A DNA stretch of 64,000 bases. Origin: an uncultured Calothrix sp. (lineage in GTDB: Bacteria > Cyanobacteriota > Cyanobacteriia > Cyanobacteriales > Nostocaceae). Within the stretch, counting starts at the first letter, position 1. Every line of letters starts with the position of its first letter. Positions 35,488 through 45,254 of this stretch are shown piece after piece. Made by a program: the position numbers and the translations under genes. The stretch covers positions 124,001 through 188,000 of the forward strand of contig CALJJQ010000005.1 of NCBI GenBank assembly GCA_937973965.1, in the 5' to 3' direction. The notes under the pieces were generated by a model. The model was not told the origin of the DNA and did no database searches. It saw only the letters and a program-made list of their open reading frames with translations.

Positions 35488-36681
35488 TCACACAAGTCTT
35501 TGCGGTAAAAGTTGATTAATAATTTCATCTTCATTCCCTTTAACCCAGTGACTAAATCTCTCCGCAAGGGGGGGGATATATACAAGCGGGTTACTAAAAC
35601 CGGAAAATACGTAAATTCCCTCTTGACCAGGGATATTTCCCACTACGGGGAGATTATCCCGACTAAATGCAACTAGACAGCGCTGACAGGTTGCAGGTAA
35701 TTTGGCTAATGCAGGGAGAATTTCGCCGATGTGTTGACGTAGACGCTGTTCACTCTCAGTAAGATTGATATCTGCGTTGATATCGGTGAGAGTCCGACTG
35801 ATTTGACCAATGCGAATAGTGCGATCGCAAAATTGAACCGCACCGGGGTCGAGAATCGCTGGAAAGGGTTCGTTTCCAGGTTCTAACCAAAGTGTATCCG
35901 TTAGGGTTGATTGCCGTTCCAGGTTAAATCTTTGCAGGTTTGCAGGCATAATTAGGGTGTGGAGTTGGATGTCAACAGGTGGTGTTTGCAGGATTTCGGC
36001 ATGGGTAAAGTAGATTTTCAGGGGTATGTGGGATTGTTGTAATATGTATCTGGTAAATCCCCCGGCAGCGATCGCCATATTGGTGGTAATGTAGTTTTGG
36101 GTCGGTGTGGTGACTTGGTGAGGGGCTATTTTGGTAACTTGGTCTATTTGTAGTTCTCCCCCCGCTTGAATAAATGCTTTGATTAAGGCTATGGTGGCTT
36201 TTTGGGGGTGGATATGGCCATGTTTAACCGTGAGAGCACCTGATATACTGTAGGGATTCAGTAATGGTTCTAACTCACAGGCTTGTGGGATATTTAGTAA
36301 TTGGGGTGGTGTCAAAAAATGAGTGTAATTTTTAGCAATTAATTCCGGGTTAGTTTGGGAGGGAATTGTTAGGAGTAAATCTAATTCTCGATATTCTATT
36401 TCTAAGTGAAATTGCTCCTTAAACAAAGAAGAAATATTTTGGTAATAGATGCGACTTTCTTGACAAAGTTGATTAGTTAGTTGATTCGTTCCCGACCAAA
36501 AGGCTAACCCACCGTAACTTAACTCAGTTGCAGTGTAATTGATTTTATTAATACTATTAGTACCAGATTCTACGTAGTTATTTTTATCTATTAATAACAC
36601 CGAAAAACCCGCTTTGATTAATTCATAACCCAGGGTAGCCCCAGCAATTCCAGCCCCAATCACAATCCAATCGTACATCAT
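35488..36681 (-). CDS. DAO-type FAD-dependent oxidoreductase
   Basis: 397 residues from ATG 36681; a TTG two codons upstream is less likely. The Rossmann FAD loop YDWIVIGAGIAGATLGYELI is at the very N-terminus, followed by the ribose-binding LLIDKN. The C-terminal NLPVVGNIPGQEGIYVFSGF closes the FAD site. This is the D-amino-acid/glycine-oxidase (DAO) superfamily. The substrate could be an amino acid or similar amine; no thiamine (ThiO) neighbour supports a specific role. It is transcribed toward the broken Rieske oxidoreductase 116 bases downstream. A MITE lies just upstream at 36742. Confidence 0.85.
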   Translation of the reverse strand: MMYDWIVIGAGIAGATLGYELIKAGFSVLLIDKNNYVESGTNSINKINYTATELSYGGLAFWSGTNQLTNQLCQESRIYYQNISSLFKEQFHLEIEYRELDLLLTIPSQTNPELIAKNYTHFLTPPQLLNIPQACELEPLLNPYSISGALTVKHGHIHPQKATIALIKAFIQAGGELQIDQVTKIAPHQVTTPTQNYITTNMAIAAGGFTRYILQQSHIPLKIYFTHAEILQTPPVDIQLHTLIMPANLQRFNLERQSTLTDTLWLEPGNEPFPAILDPGAVQFCDRTIRIGQISRTLTDINADINLTESEQRLRQHIGEILPALAKLPATCQRCLVAFSRDNLPVVGNIPGQEGIYVFSGFSNPLVYIPPLAERFSHWVKGNEDEIINQLLPQRLV

Positions 36682-36741
36682 GTGCAAAATATCATCAGTG
36701 AATATATTTAATTATAGGGAATGGGGAGTGTAGAAACAACC

Positions 36742-36853
36742 CAATACGGTTCAGAGGAGAAAATTCGTAAACCCCAAATAATTAGAGACGCGTTAGCATT
36801 CAGCCCCTCTGAAAGAGGCTATATTGCGTCTCCCGAAATCACCAACCGTATTG
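36742..36853. mobile_element. MITE-like repeat, copy B
   Basis: 112 bases with perfect terminal repeats CCAATACGGTT and AACCGTATTGG. It is inverted relative to copy A (17124-17229). Here the simple ATATAT centre is replaced by a longer hairpin (TTAGCATTCAGCCCCTCTG, AAAGAGGCTATATTGCG), as also seen at 24030 and 33669. It lies just upstream of the DAO-type gene. Confidence 0.8.
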
Positions 36854-37343
36854 GATATGTTTAGTTGTGAAATAGGACACAAGATAGGGCATCAAAGTTT
36901 CAAGCATCTATCGGAGAGTTTAATTATTTACTGGTAATACTAATTTAATCTGAAGATGCAGATAAAAAACCCCTCCCCAAAATTCGCTGAGGGTAGAGTC
37001 GAATTCTATACAGCTTACAAAAAATTGGCATCAGATACAAAATTTAAGCTAACCTATTACCTATCCCTATATATCCAGATATTTGATTGATGGGTTGACA
37101 AAGATGGAGAAAATAATATGATTGATGGATTATCGCTATAATATGAATAGCGATAATTCAATATATTGAGTCGAAATCATGCTGAATAGAAACGTGAAGA
37201 AAACTAAAAAATCTTCATTATTTCTGAATAATTTCCTATCCTCGACAACAATATATAAAATCCTAGTTTAATTACAAACAAATCTATTCCCAAAATTATG
37301 TTATTGGGGCTAAGTTTGGACAAGATACGATATCCACCTCGTT
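36854..37343. other. Intergenic upstream of kinase gene
   Basis: 490 bases, AT-rich. It contains a short inverted pair around 37125-37165 (TTATCGCTATAATATGAATAGCGATAA; arms TTATCGCTAT/ATAGCGATAA), a near-perfect palindrome that could be an operator for the kinase gene. No coding frame is seen. Confidence 0.45.
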
Positions 37344-39188
37344 ATGCGAATCTGCCAAAATCCCAACTGTTCAAATCCCTTTAATGCCGATGATAATCGA
37401 TTTTGTGTAACCTGCGGGCAAAGCAATTTTGGTGATTTGCTGCGCACTCGTTTTCGTGTTTTACGATTGTTAGGTGAAGGTGGCTTTAGTCGAACCTATG
37501 CAGCGCAAGACGCGGATCGACTGGATGCACCCTGTGTGATTAAGCAATTTTTACCCCAGCAACAGGGAACCGCAGCACGAACAAAAGCAGCGCAATTGTT
37601 TAAAGAAGAAGCCCTTCGTTTGTATGAACTAGGGGAAAATCACTTACAAATACCCCGTTTGTTGGCATATTTTGAACAGGGGGGTAGTTTATATTTAGTC
37701 CAGGAATTTATTGAAGGTGAGACCCTATTTGAAGAACTGCAAAGGCAGATTTTTAGTGAAGCACAGGTACGGGATGTCTTATTAGATATTTTACCAGCCA
37801 TCAGTTTTATCCATTCCCGCAATGTGATCCACCGTGATATTAAACCGGAAAATATCATTCGTCGTCATAGCGATCGCAAACTCGTTTTAATCGATTTTGG
37901 TGGTGCGAAACAAATTACCCAAACTAGTATTGCTCGACAAGCTACAGTAATTTATACCATCGGTTATGCACCAGCAGAACAAATGGCTGGTTTTGCCTGT
38001 CATGCTAGTGATATCTACTCCTTGGGGGTAACTTGTGCGCGGTTATTAACCCAATGTTTACCCTACCACGATGCCTTTGGTAATATCCAAGACCCCCTAT
38101 ATGATGCCATGAATGCGCGATGGAGATGGCGTGATTTGCTACAAGAAAAAGCCATTACCATTAGTTCTGAGTTTGCAGCGATTCTAGAAAAAATGCTCAA
38201 ACATGTGGCCAAGGAGCGGTATCAATCCGCAGACGAAATTCTCCGAGATTTACAAGCTTACCAACCCAGTCTAGTTGTCACCCCCGACTCAGAAATCCCA
38301 CCAGAACCAGAACTAATTATTACCCCCGACCCAGAAATCCATATCTATCCTGGTTTAAAAACCTTTGAATTTGATGTTGTCACCGTTGACGCTCAGGGAT
38401 TTGCCATTCGTCGCGATCGCCGTCAAGCTAAATCCTACACCGAAGATTTGGGACACAGTGCCTTTTTAGAAATGGTTCTCATCCCCAGTGGTAGTTTTTT
38501 CATGGGTTCCCCAGAAACAGAAGGAGATGCCGATGAGCGTCCTCAACACTTAGTCACAATTGATAGCTTTTTTATGGGTAAATACCCAGTGACACAGTCC
38601 CAGTGGAAAGCAGTAGCAGCCCTTCCCCCCGTCAATCAATCCCTCAATCCCAATCCCTCCAAATTCAAAGGTCCCAACCGTCCCGTCGAAAACGTCTCTT
38701 GGCACGAAGCCCAGGAATTTTGTGCCCGATTATGGCAAAAAACTGGTCATGAATACCGTCTCCCCAGCGAAGCCGAATGGGAATACGCTTGCCGAGCCGG
38801 AACAACCACACCATTCCACTTTGGTGATGCCCTCACCCCCGATTATGCCAACTGTGGTGGTAGCGAAACATACCTAGCCGATAACCGTCCCCGCAACCGC
38901 AAAGAAACCACCCCCGTCGGTAGTTTTCAAGTTGCCAACGCCTTTGGTTTGTATGACATGCACGGATTAGTGTGGGAATGGTGTGCAGACCCCTGGCACA
39001 ATAATTATATCGGAGCGCCCAACGACGGTCGAGTTTGGGAATGGGACGGCGATCGCAATCGTCGGGTTTTACGAGGTGGTTCCTGGAGCTTTAGTCCTGT
39101 CCTGTGTCGCAGCGCTAGTCGCAGTTGGAACGAATCCGATGGTGGATTAAGGATTTGTGGCTTTCGAGTCGTCGCACCCTTTGATTAG
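37344..39188 (+). CDS. Ser/Thr kinase fused to a formylglycine-generating-enzyme-like domain
   Basis: 614 residues. An N-terminal zinc-ribbon-like pair (CQNPNC and FCVTCG) precedes a Hanks-type kinase domain (about 35-310) with GEGGFSRTY, VIKQF, HRDIKPEN (D165) and DFGG. A proline-rich linker leads to the FGE/SUMF1-like domain from about residue 375: MVLIPSGSFFMGSPE, RLPSEAEWEYACRAG, DMHGLVWEWCADPW, RVLRGGSWSFSP and CGFRVV. No membrane helix is seen, so it is cytoplasmic. Kinase-FGE fusions are a cyanobacterial speciality; the FGE part may be a regulatory or oxygen-sensing module, or modify a partner. A decayed relative is at 24172-24579. Confidence 0.9.
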   Translation: MRICQNPNCSNPFNADDNRFCVTCGQSNFGDLLRTRFRVLRLLGEGGFSRTYAAQDADRLDAPCVIKQFLPQQQGTAARTKAAQLFKEEALRLYELGENHLQIPRLLAYFEQGGSLYLVQEFIEGETLFEELQRQIFSEAQVRDVLLDILPAISFIHSRNVIHRDIKPENIIRRHSDRKLVLIDFGGAKQITQTSIARQATVIYTIGYAPAEQMAGFACHASDIYSLGVTCARLLTQCLPYHDAFGNIQDPLYDAMNARWRWRDLLQEKAITISSEFAAILEKMLKHVAKERYQSADEILRDLQAYQPSLVVTPDSEIPPEPELIITPDPEIHIYPGLKTFEFDVVTVDAQGFAIRRDRRQAKSYTEDLGHSAFLEMVLIPSGSFFMGSPETEGDADERPQHLVTIDSFFMGKYPVTQSQWKAVAALPPVNQSLNPNPSKFKGPNRPVENVSWHEAQEFCARLWQKTGHEYRLPSEAEWEYACRAGTTTPFHFGDALTPDYANCGGSETYLADNRPRNRKETTPVGSFQVANAFGLYDMHGLVWEWCADPWHNNYIGAPNDGRVWEWDGDRNRRVLRGGSWSFSPVLCRSASRSWNESDGGLRICGFRVVAPFD

Positions 39189-39485
39189 ATTACTAATCCT
39201 ACTCCCTGTATAGACAACCCGACGGGTCGTCTGTACTCCCTATTCTCATTTTGCTAGTTCATAAAAGATATTTACCAATTACACTGTCATATTTAGGATT
39301 TGTTTGCTAAATTATTTAGATTGTTATTTTAGACAATTGCAAATGTGCGGTAAATCACACTGAATATCCCTAGTTTAGTTTAGAAGAAACGTAATGGGTC
39401 TGTTTACTAATATACTTAGGGTTGCAGATGCTGATATCCTGATTACATTCTTGCGAGTTTAATTTATGCGACTCTCAGGTTGAAA

Positions 39486-41285
39486 ATGCAGCAATTTTCG
39501 AGCGTTCCGGAGAAAAAACCACAGTCTGAAAGGGAGTCTGTGCTGGCGATACAATATCAGCAAGCGCAAGCTCAATGCTGGTTGGAACGCAGTTTGAACC
39601 AGTTGCAAACCCGTTTATTTGCTGAAATGGCGGCTGTATCTGATTGCACTTGCGAACGGGATATTTGGCAAATATTAGTCGATGAGTTATACCAAGCATT
39701 GCCAACAGCTTGGTTTGCAGTGGCTGAAAGTCGGGTTGATGGAGAGGGGGATAATTACTCTTGTCAAATTGTAGCGGTTTGTCAAGTCCCTGGTTCGGAT
39801 GGTGGGATTCCAGAGCTATTAATGAAATCCACAGGGACAAAATTGTGTTTACAAGCGGAGACAGTCATCAAGATTCAGGATTTGCTGGATTTACCAACTT
39901 GTGAACCAGTTCAGGTTGTACCGATTCGGGTAGGTAATCAGGAAAACTCGACTTGGTTGCTGATGCTTAACCCCTCTAACTTGCAGGAAGCAGATAAGTT
40001 GCAAGTAGCCAAGTTAGCATTAATAGAGCAATTGTTAACACGGGGAATAGAAGCGTGTGTAGTTGCGATCGCTCAGTTGCAAAAAATGCGATCACTACAA
40101 AAGTACAATCAGGACTTGATGCGCACAAATAAACTCAAGAATCAGTTTTTAGCCAATACCAGTCACGAAATTCGCACCCCCCTCAGTTCAATTATTGGTT
40201 TTACCCAATTAATGATTGCTCAAGGGTTTGAACCAGACCGGGAACGTCACCAGGAATATTTGAAAATAATTGAATCCAGTGGTAAACATTTATTGGCTTT
40301 GATTAACGATATTCTCGACCTTTCCAAAATTGAAGCCAATCAGATGGAGATGCAATGGGAAAGGGTCGAATTGTCCCAATTGTGTCGAAATGTGTTTGCT
40401 TTAATCAAGGAAAAAGCAGCCAATAAGGGGCTAAAATTATCCCTGGCGATCGCCAACGATGTGACAACCATAATCGCCGATTCATTACGTCTGAAGCAGA
40501 TGTTACTGAATTTGCTGTTCAATGCGGTGAAATTCACCACTACCGGAACTGTTGGTCTAGACGTATTTATTCAGGATAACCATATCCATTTTGCTGTCTG
40601 GGATACGGGGACAGGTATACACCAACAAAACCTAACAGAACTATTTCAACCCTACTCCCAAATAGCAAATCCAGTGGTTGGTCGGGAAGAGGGAACCGGA
40701 TTAGGATTGGCTTTAACCCATAAACTAGTAGAATTGCATCACGGTTCAATTCTGGTGGAATCACAAATTCAACAAGGTTCCAGATTCACGATTGTTTTAC
40801 CCCTGCACCCCCCCCACCTATCAGATGAGGATATCCCGGTCGTCACCGAAACAGAAATTGCATCCATTCCCATTCCCACCACCCCATCCCCCAATACTAA
40901 ATTATCCCCGAACCAAGGGGATATACTCCTAGTTGAAGATGATAGCAACAACGCCCAATTAATCAAAATTTACTTGGAAAAATTAGGCTACCACGTTACT
41001 TGGGTAAATAACGCTACCCAAATGTGGACAGCACTCCAGCAGCAAACACCCGAATTGATTTTGATGGACATTTACTTACCCGATGGTAAGGGTTTAGATT
41101 TAATCACACAAATCCGCGATCGCGAATCCTGTCGCTACACCCCCATTATCGCTCAAACAGCTATGGCCATGAAAAGCGATCGCGACACCTGTTTAAATGC
41201 AGGTTTTGATGAGTATATCTCCAAACCTCTAGATTTAGAACAGTTAGCTAATTTGGTTTCTAAATACAGTGAACCAGCAATGTAG
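39486..41285 (+). CDS. Hybrid histidine kinase (HisKA-HATPase-receiver)
   Basis: 599 residues from ATG 39486; a TTG six bases upstream is less likely. The N-terminal 200 residues resemble a GAF sensor (WQILVDELYQALPTAWFAVA). HisKA carries the phospho-acceptor His227 (NTSHEIRTPLSSIIGF), and the ATPase domain shows NLLFNAVKFT, DTGTGI and GTGLGLALTHKL. A proline-rich linker leads to a C-terminal receiver (about 470-595) with DILLVEDD, Asp528 (LILMDIYLPDG) and YISKPL. There are no membrane helices, so it senses a cytoplasmic signal. As a hybrid it should pass phosphate on through an Hpt protein, not encoded nearby. It lies 300 bases downstream of the kinase-FGE gene on the same strand. Confidence 0.92.
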   Translation: MQQFSSVPEKKPQSERESVLAIQYQQAQAQCWLERSLNQLQTRLFAEMAAVSDCTCERDIWQILVDELYQALPTAWFAVAESRVDGEGDNYSCQIVAVCQVPGSDGGIPELLMKSTGTKLCLQAETVIKIQDLLDLPTCEPVQVVPIRVGNQENSTWLLMLNPSNLQEADKLQVAKLALIEQLLTRGIEACVVAIAQLQKMRSLQKYNQDLMRTNKLKNQFLANTSHEIRTPLSSIIGFTQLMIAQGFEPDRERHQEYLKIIESSGKHLLALINDILDLSKIEANQMEMQWERVELSQLCRNVFALIKEKAANKGLKLSLAIANDVTTIIADSLRLKQMLLNLLFNAVKFTTTGTVGLDVFIQDNHIHFAVWDTGTGIHQQNLTELFQPYSQIANPVVGREEGTGLGLALTHKLVELHHGSILVESQIQQGSRFTIVLPLHPPHLSDEDIPVVTETEIASIPIPTTPSPNTKLSPNQGDILLVEDDSNNAQLIKIYLEKLGYHVTWVNNATQMWTALQQQTPELILMDIYLPDGKGLDLITQIRDRESCRYTPIIAQTAMAMKSDRDTCLNAGFDEYISKPLDLEQLANLVSKYSEPAM

Positions 41286-41312
41286 AGACGTAGCGTTGCT
41301 ACGTCTCTACGT
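41284..41312. repeat. Palindrome GTAGAGACGTAGC...GCTACGTCTCTAC
   Basis: A perfect 29-base palindrome (GTAGAGACGTAGCG, centre T, TGCTACGTCTCTAC) immediately overlaps the histidine kinase stop region. It could act as a rho-independent-like 3' hairpin, but no T run follows. Another copy (GTAGAGACGCGATACATCGC, followed by GTCTC) lies at about 41530-41553 before the next kinase gene. Confidence 0.7.
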
Positions 41313-41628
41313 CTGCACAACACCAATTTCTTTCTGATAATCTAGGGATATCAGGCGATGGGTCTAACCCCTCAGTGCATCCACGGATGGAAAATATTTA
41401 TGTATTTGAAGGGATTTGAGCTTTCCGTACAATTTCTCATAGAGATGAATTGACGAATATGCTAAACCATGTTTAGTCAAGCAAACACAAGTATTTTCAG
41501 GATTTTTGAACGTAATACCAAATTTGTTTGTAGAGACGCGATACATCGCGTCTCAGACATCGTTTATTGGTTAAAAATTAATTTTCGAGATTTTTATATT
41601 AATTATTTTTTATTGAATTATCTATTTT

Positions 41629-43269
41629 ATGGTGTCAACCCCTGTTTTAAATCTACCAATGACAAATTCAAACATCGATCGCCATATCGGGAAAGTCATT
41701 AATAATCGATATCTAATTCGAGAAATAATTGGTCAAGGTGGAATGGGTAAGGTCTATCTCGCGGAGGATTTATCCCGTGGTGGGATGACGGTTGCACTAA
41801 AAATATTATCGTTAAATTTACCAAATCAACAGATATCCCAGAGATTTGCTAGGGAAATTTTTATTGGTGCGCAATTAGGACGAAAAAATAAACATATAGC
41901 CCGTGTGTTAAGTTATGGAATAACTCAAGATAAGGTTCCTTTCTATGTAATGGAATATTTGGAAGGGACAAATCTCAAACAAATTCTCAAACAGAATCCT
42001 TTAAGTCTCTCGGAATTTATCAATATCACAACACAAATTTGTTTAGGATTACAATCTGCTCATCAAGGAATTACCCTTAAGGGTGAAATTTATCCGATTT
42101 TACATCGTGATATTAAACCAGAAAATATTTTTATTACAGAAGATAAGAAAAATAGAAAAACTGTTAAAATTCTCGATTTTGGAATTGCCAAATTTCTCAC
42201 AGAACGTACAGGAATGACACTAACAGAATCGTTTATTGGTAGTCTACCCTATTGTTCTCCGGAACATATGGAAGGTCGCAAATTAGTTGATGTACGTTCC
42301 GATATTTACAGTTTAGGTATATTAATGTATGAAATGTTGACGGGAAAACATCCTTTCGCATTAAAAACAAATTCCTTTGGCAACTGGTATCAAGCCCATA
42401 AATTTCAAGCTCCACCTAATTTTGAAGAAATCAGTCCCCACCTCACCATTCCAGAAGAATTACAAAGCTTGGTAATGCAATGTTTAGCCAAAGAAGTCAA
42501 ACATCGACCAGAAAACGTCAACATAATTTTAGCCGAACTAGAACAAATTCAAAAGCAAATAAATGGCGAATTTGTAGCCACTATTCAATCATCAATACAA
42601 AACAATTCTACAGCAGATAATTCAATTCAATTAGTTCCAATTACATCATTATCAGAACGAATTTGTCTCCAAAAAACCTGGCCCAAAAATAAACCCGTCG
42701 CCTTAATTTGTTTCCCCCATTTAATCCAAACCCAACAAGGAGCTATACCCACCCTCTGGGCAATGTTACCAGAACAAGAAATTCACCAACTCAGTAAAAA
42801 TATTAGCTGTACCCAATTCCTCTTCCAACAACATCTCTATCCCGTTATGCTGTGGAGTTCCGTTCTCTGCGACATGAATATGGAATTAACCAGATGGCTA
42901 TCCTATTTTTTGGACTTGAAAGACCCGAAAGGACAAAAAATTATTCAAGCACTAGCAACAACAGGCTTTTATCATTTACTATTATTTCCCTTAGAAAAAG
43001 CCAGTGTTTGTACACAAGTAATCACCTTGAGCTTAACCGCACTACAGCGTCAGCAATTATTTGATTGGCTAGCAAATAACGAAGCATCAAATCCAAATAT
43101 TTCCATGCAGGAGACAAAAAAATTATTGCGTTCCCAGCATGAAAAACAAAAACCAGAGATTATGAATCACTTGGTGGAGATGAATCGTCAAAATCAAGGT
43201 GAGTGGCGTAAAGTTATGGGAAATGCACTGAATAAAGTAGTTAAAATATTATCACGTCCTATTTTTTAA
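41629..43269 (+). CDS. Ser/Thr protein kinase with C-terminal helical domain
   Basis: 546 residues. The kinase domain (about 25-305) is complete: GQGGMGKVYLAED, VALKIL, HRDIKPEN (D161), DFGIAKF and GSLPYCSPEHMEG. The C-terminal 220 residues (after about residue 325) form a soluble domain of unknown family, rich in leucine and glutamine (FLFQQHLYPVMLWSSVLCDM). There is no membrane helix. No strong ribosome binding site is visible; an ATG ten codons in (41659) is an alternative start. The gene lies between two regulatory genes and probably has its own promoter. Confidence 0.88.
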   Translation: MVSTPVLNLPMTNSNIDRHIGKVINNRYLIREIIGQGGMGKVYLAEDLSRGGMTVALKILSLNLPNQQISQRFAREIFIGAQLGRKNKHIARVLSYGITQDKVPFYVMEYLEGTNLKQILKQNPLSLSEFINITTQICLGLQSAHQGITLKGEIYPILHRDIKPENIFITEDKKNRKTVKILDFGIAKFLTERTGMTLTESFIGSLPYCSPEHMEGRKLVDVRSDIYSLGILMYEMLTGKHPFALKTNSFGNWYQAHKFQAPPNFEEISPHLTIPEELQSLVMQCLAKEVKHRPENVNIILAELEQIQKQINGEFVATIQSSIQNNSTADNSIQLVPITSLSERICLQKTWPKNKPVALICFPHLIQTQQGAIPTLWAMLPEQEIHQLSKNISCTQFLFQQHLYPVMLWSSVLCDMNMELTRWLSYFLDLKDPKGQKIIQALATTGFYHLLLFPLEKASVCTQVITLSLTALQRQQLFDWLANNEASNPNISMQETKKLLRSQHEKQKPEIMNHLVEMNRQNQGEWRKVMGNALNKVVKILSRPIF

Positions 43270-44038
43270 TTAGTTTCCCATGAAATATCTACACACTCAA
43301 ATATAAGGTGGCTATTAATTTATCCAGAAAAGTTAACGCCAATAGCTTTTCGCTGAGGCACTCTTTGAGTATCATATTACATTAATGAACAGCGTCATTA
43401 TTCAAGAAATAATTGCTCGTAGTCGCGCTACTCTTTTAACGCTATGTGTCAATACAGTTCAGTTAGACTTAAAAGTCTGATTATTGGGTACGTTAGGTTG
43501 AATAATGTAGAGGCAGAGCCTAGGCTGTGTACTTTGTGCCTTTTTTGGGGTCGCAAATTCATGCACAAATCGTGACAACAAACTTGTTCCAATACTCCGG
43601 CTGTTGATACATATAGGGAAGCTCTACTTCCTGATTTGAGGCAGTAACCCTCGTGGAATGCGTCCCCACGTTGAGCATCGGGACGAGATAATCACAAAAA
43701 CAGTGTGAACTTATGGGTAAATTTCCACAAAATCAACAGTCTAAGCAAAGCCTCAACCCAACCTACAGTTATCTTTAACACCAAGCGTATTGCGCTATGT
43801 GTATAGTGCTAAAGCGCAACTACGAGCAAAGTATTTGATTCATGCGCTGGATGAGGATCGCCTCTCTGAGCGTAAGTTGTTTCCAGTTGAATTGAAGGGT
43901 GTAACTTGGTGAGTCGAATTATAGTATTAGATAGGCAAATTGCGGTGTGGATTTTCCGACCGCAATATTGCCATTAATATAACGCACTATAATCAAGGAT
44001 GTAGTACGTTAATTCGATAATTGGAAAAGTAAACAGAT
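43270..44038. other. Intergenic with repeat remnant and a possible gene relic
   Basis: About 770 bases. A degenerate GC-rich hairpin repeat is at 43637-43687 (CCTCGTGGAATGCGTCCCC, GAGCATCGGGACGAG). An open stretch at 43745-43912 reads LRYVYSAKAQLRAKYLIHAL, then DEDRLSERKLFPVELKGVTW and stop; it has no ATG and looks like the C-terminal relic of a gene I cannot name. The rest is AT-rich. Confidence 0.4.
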
Positions 44039-44809
44039 TTATGAACAAGCCGTTAGTAAATCAGACTGCTTTGAATTAATATGATCTGGATTTTGTGCTT
44101 GTGCATAAGCAAGTAGTTCATATGTCCATTCAGAAAAAACTTGGAATATTTTGTCTACAGCTTCCAAAGCTTGCTCTCTTTGCGTCGGAGTTAATTCCAC
44201 ACTTTCTAGAAAACTTTCCGCTCCTGGTGTACCCATTGTATGTCCTGTTTCAACTTTTAAATGGTCATCACCGAAATAAATGTACTGCTTATGATTAAGA
44301 GATTTTAGTTCAGAAACGACTTTTGTTGAGTTGGAGAAAAATACATTTCCCATTGCTTCAAGAGCTTCGATAATTGCTAATTTTACTATTGGTTCACTTC
44401 GTAAACTATAACCAGCAATCTGGTAAACGATTTGACGTGTTAACTTTGTTTTATCACTCCAGAAAAATAGGAGCGAATCATTAAATTTCCAATAAATATC
44501 TAAGTTTAAGTTCTCTATATCCCTGATATACCAAGGCCAATGGTCATCATCTTCATTCGTATGATCATTGATAATCTTTTGCACAGGACTGTTATTATTT
44601 AAATCTCTCAATACATACTTATTTAAGTCCCCAAAGCTCATAATGAAGAAGGCCATACAAGGTGCAAAACTAATTCTGGTTTCAGGGCTTATGCTTTTAT
44701 CTTGCATAAACTTAAATAAAGGCAGTTGAGAAAAAATATTTTTCTTATGTTCAATTATCTGAAATATCTCTTGCATGTTCACAATCTTTTTACTATCAAG
44801 TTTAAACAT
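44039..44809 (-). CDS. Heme-oxygenase-like (HDO) iron-containing redox enzyme
   Basis: 256 residues, all helical. The metal-ligand pattern of the heme-oxygenase-like diiron oxidase/oxygenase superfamily is visible: an acidic/His segment NDHTNEDDDHWPWYIRD in the first third, a middle glutamate helix (IVKLAIIEALEAMGNVF) and DDHLKVETGHTMG later on. Relatives perform N-oxygenation, decarboxylation or C-C cleavage of amino acids and fatty acids, often in natural-product pathways. No biosynthetic partner is adjacent, so the substrate is unknown. The gene is flanked by unusually long AT-rich spacers, and its own DNA looks more AT-rich than neighbouring genes, hinting at transfer. Confidence 0.72.
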   Translation of the reverse strand: MFKLDSKKIVNMQEIFQIIEHKKNIFSQLPLFKFMQDKSISPETRISFAPCMAFFIMSFGDLNKYVLRDLNNNSPVQKIINDHTNEDDDHWPWYIRDIENLNLDIYWKFNDSLLFFWSDKTKLTRQIVYQIAGYSLRSEPIVKLAIIEALEAMGNVFFSNSTKVVSELKSLNHKQYIYFGDDHLKVETGHTMGTPGAESFLESVELTPTQREQALEAVDKIFQVFSEWTYELLAYAQAQNPDHINSKQSDLLTACS

Positions 44810-45254
44810 ATAAATCTATCTAAATCAGAGGAGGAAAAGCCAACTGATATTAGTAGATTTATTTCAAGTAGTTAATGCAACCTGATAATACTCATACATC
44901 AAGTAAAGAAAAATATAAATTGTACTGATACAAAAGTATTATGCAAATAGCATACATTTCTTTTAACGTTTTGGCAGCACAATTTATAATTATTTTCTAA
45001 TAATCTATATCTAGATGAAAAATTACAACCAGATAGTTGATTACAGCATAAATGAGAATACAATTGCTACTTATTGAATCAACTGATTTTTCTCTTCTTG
45101 TAACTCATCTCAATTTAATCTGTTTATCAAAAAAAAACTGCTGTAATTTCTCTGAAATTAAAAAAATATTTTTTTAATGTTTTTTTACGATGACACTGGA
45201 TATTCATAGAGTTTATGAATATTTAAATTAATTATCTCGATATTTAAGATTTGA
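44810..45254. other. Intergenic, no feature seen
   Basis: About 445 bases, extremely AT-rich with several A and T runs. No coding frame, hairpin or repeat was recognised. Confidence 0.45.
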
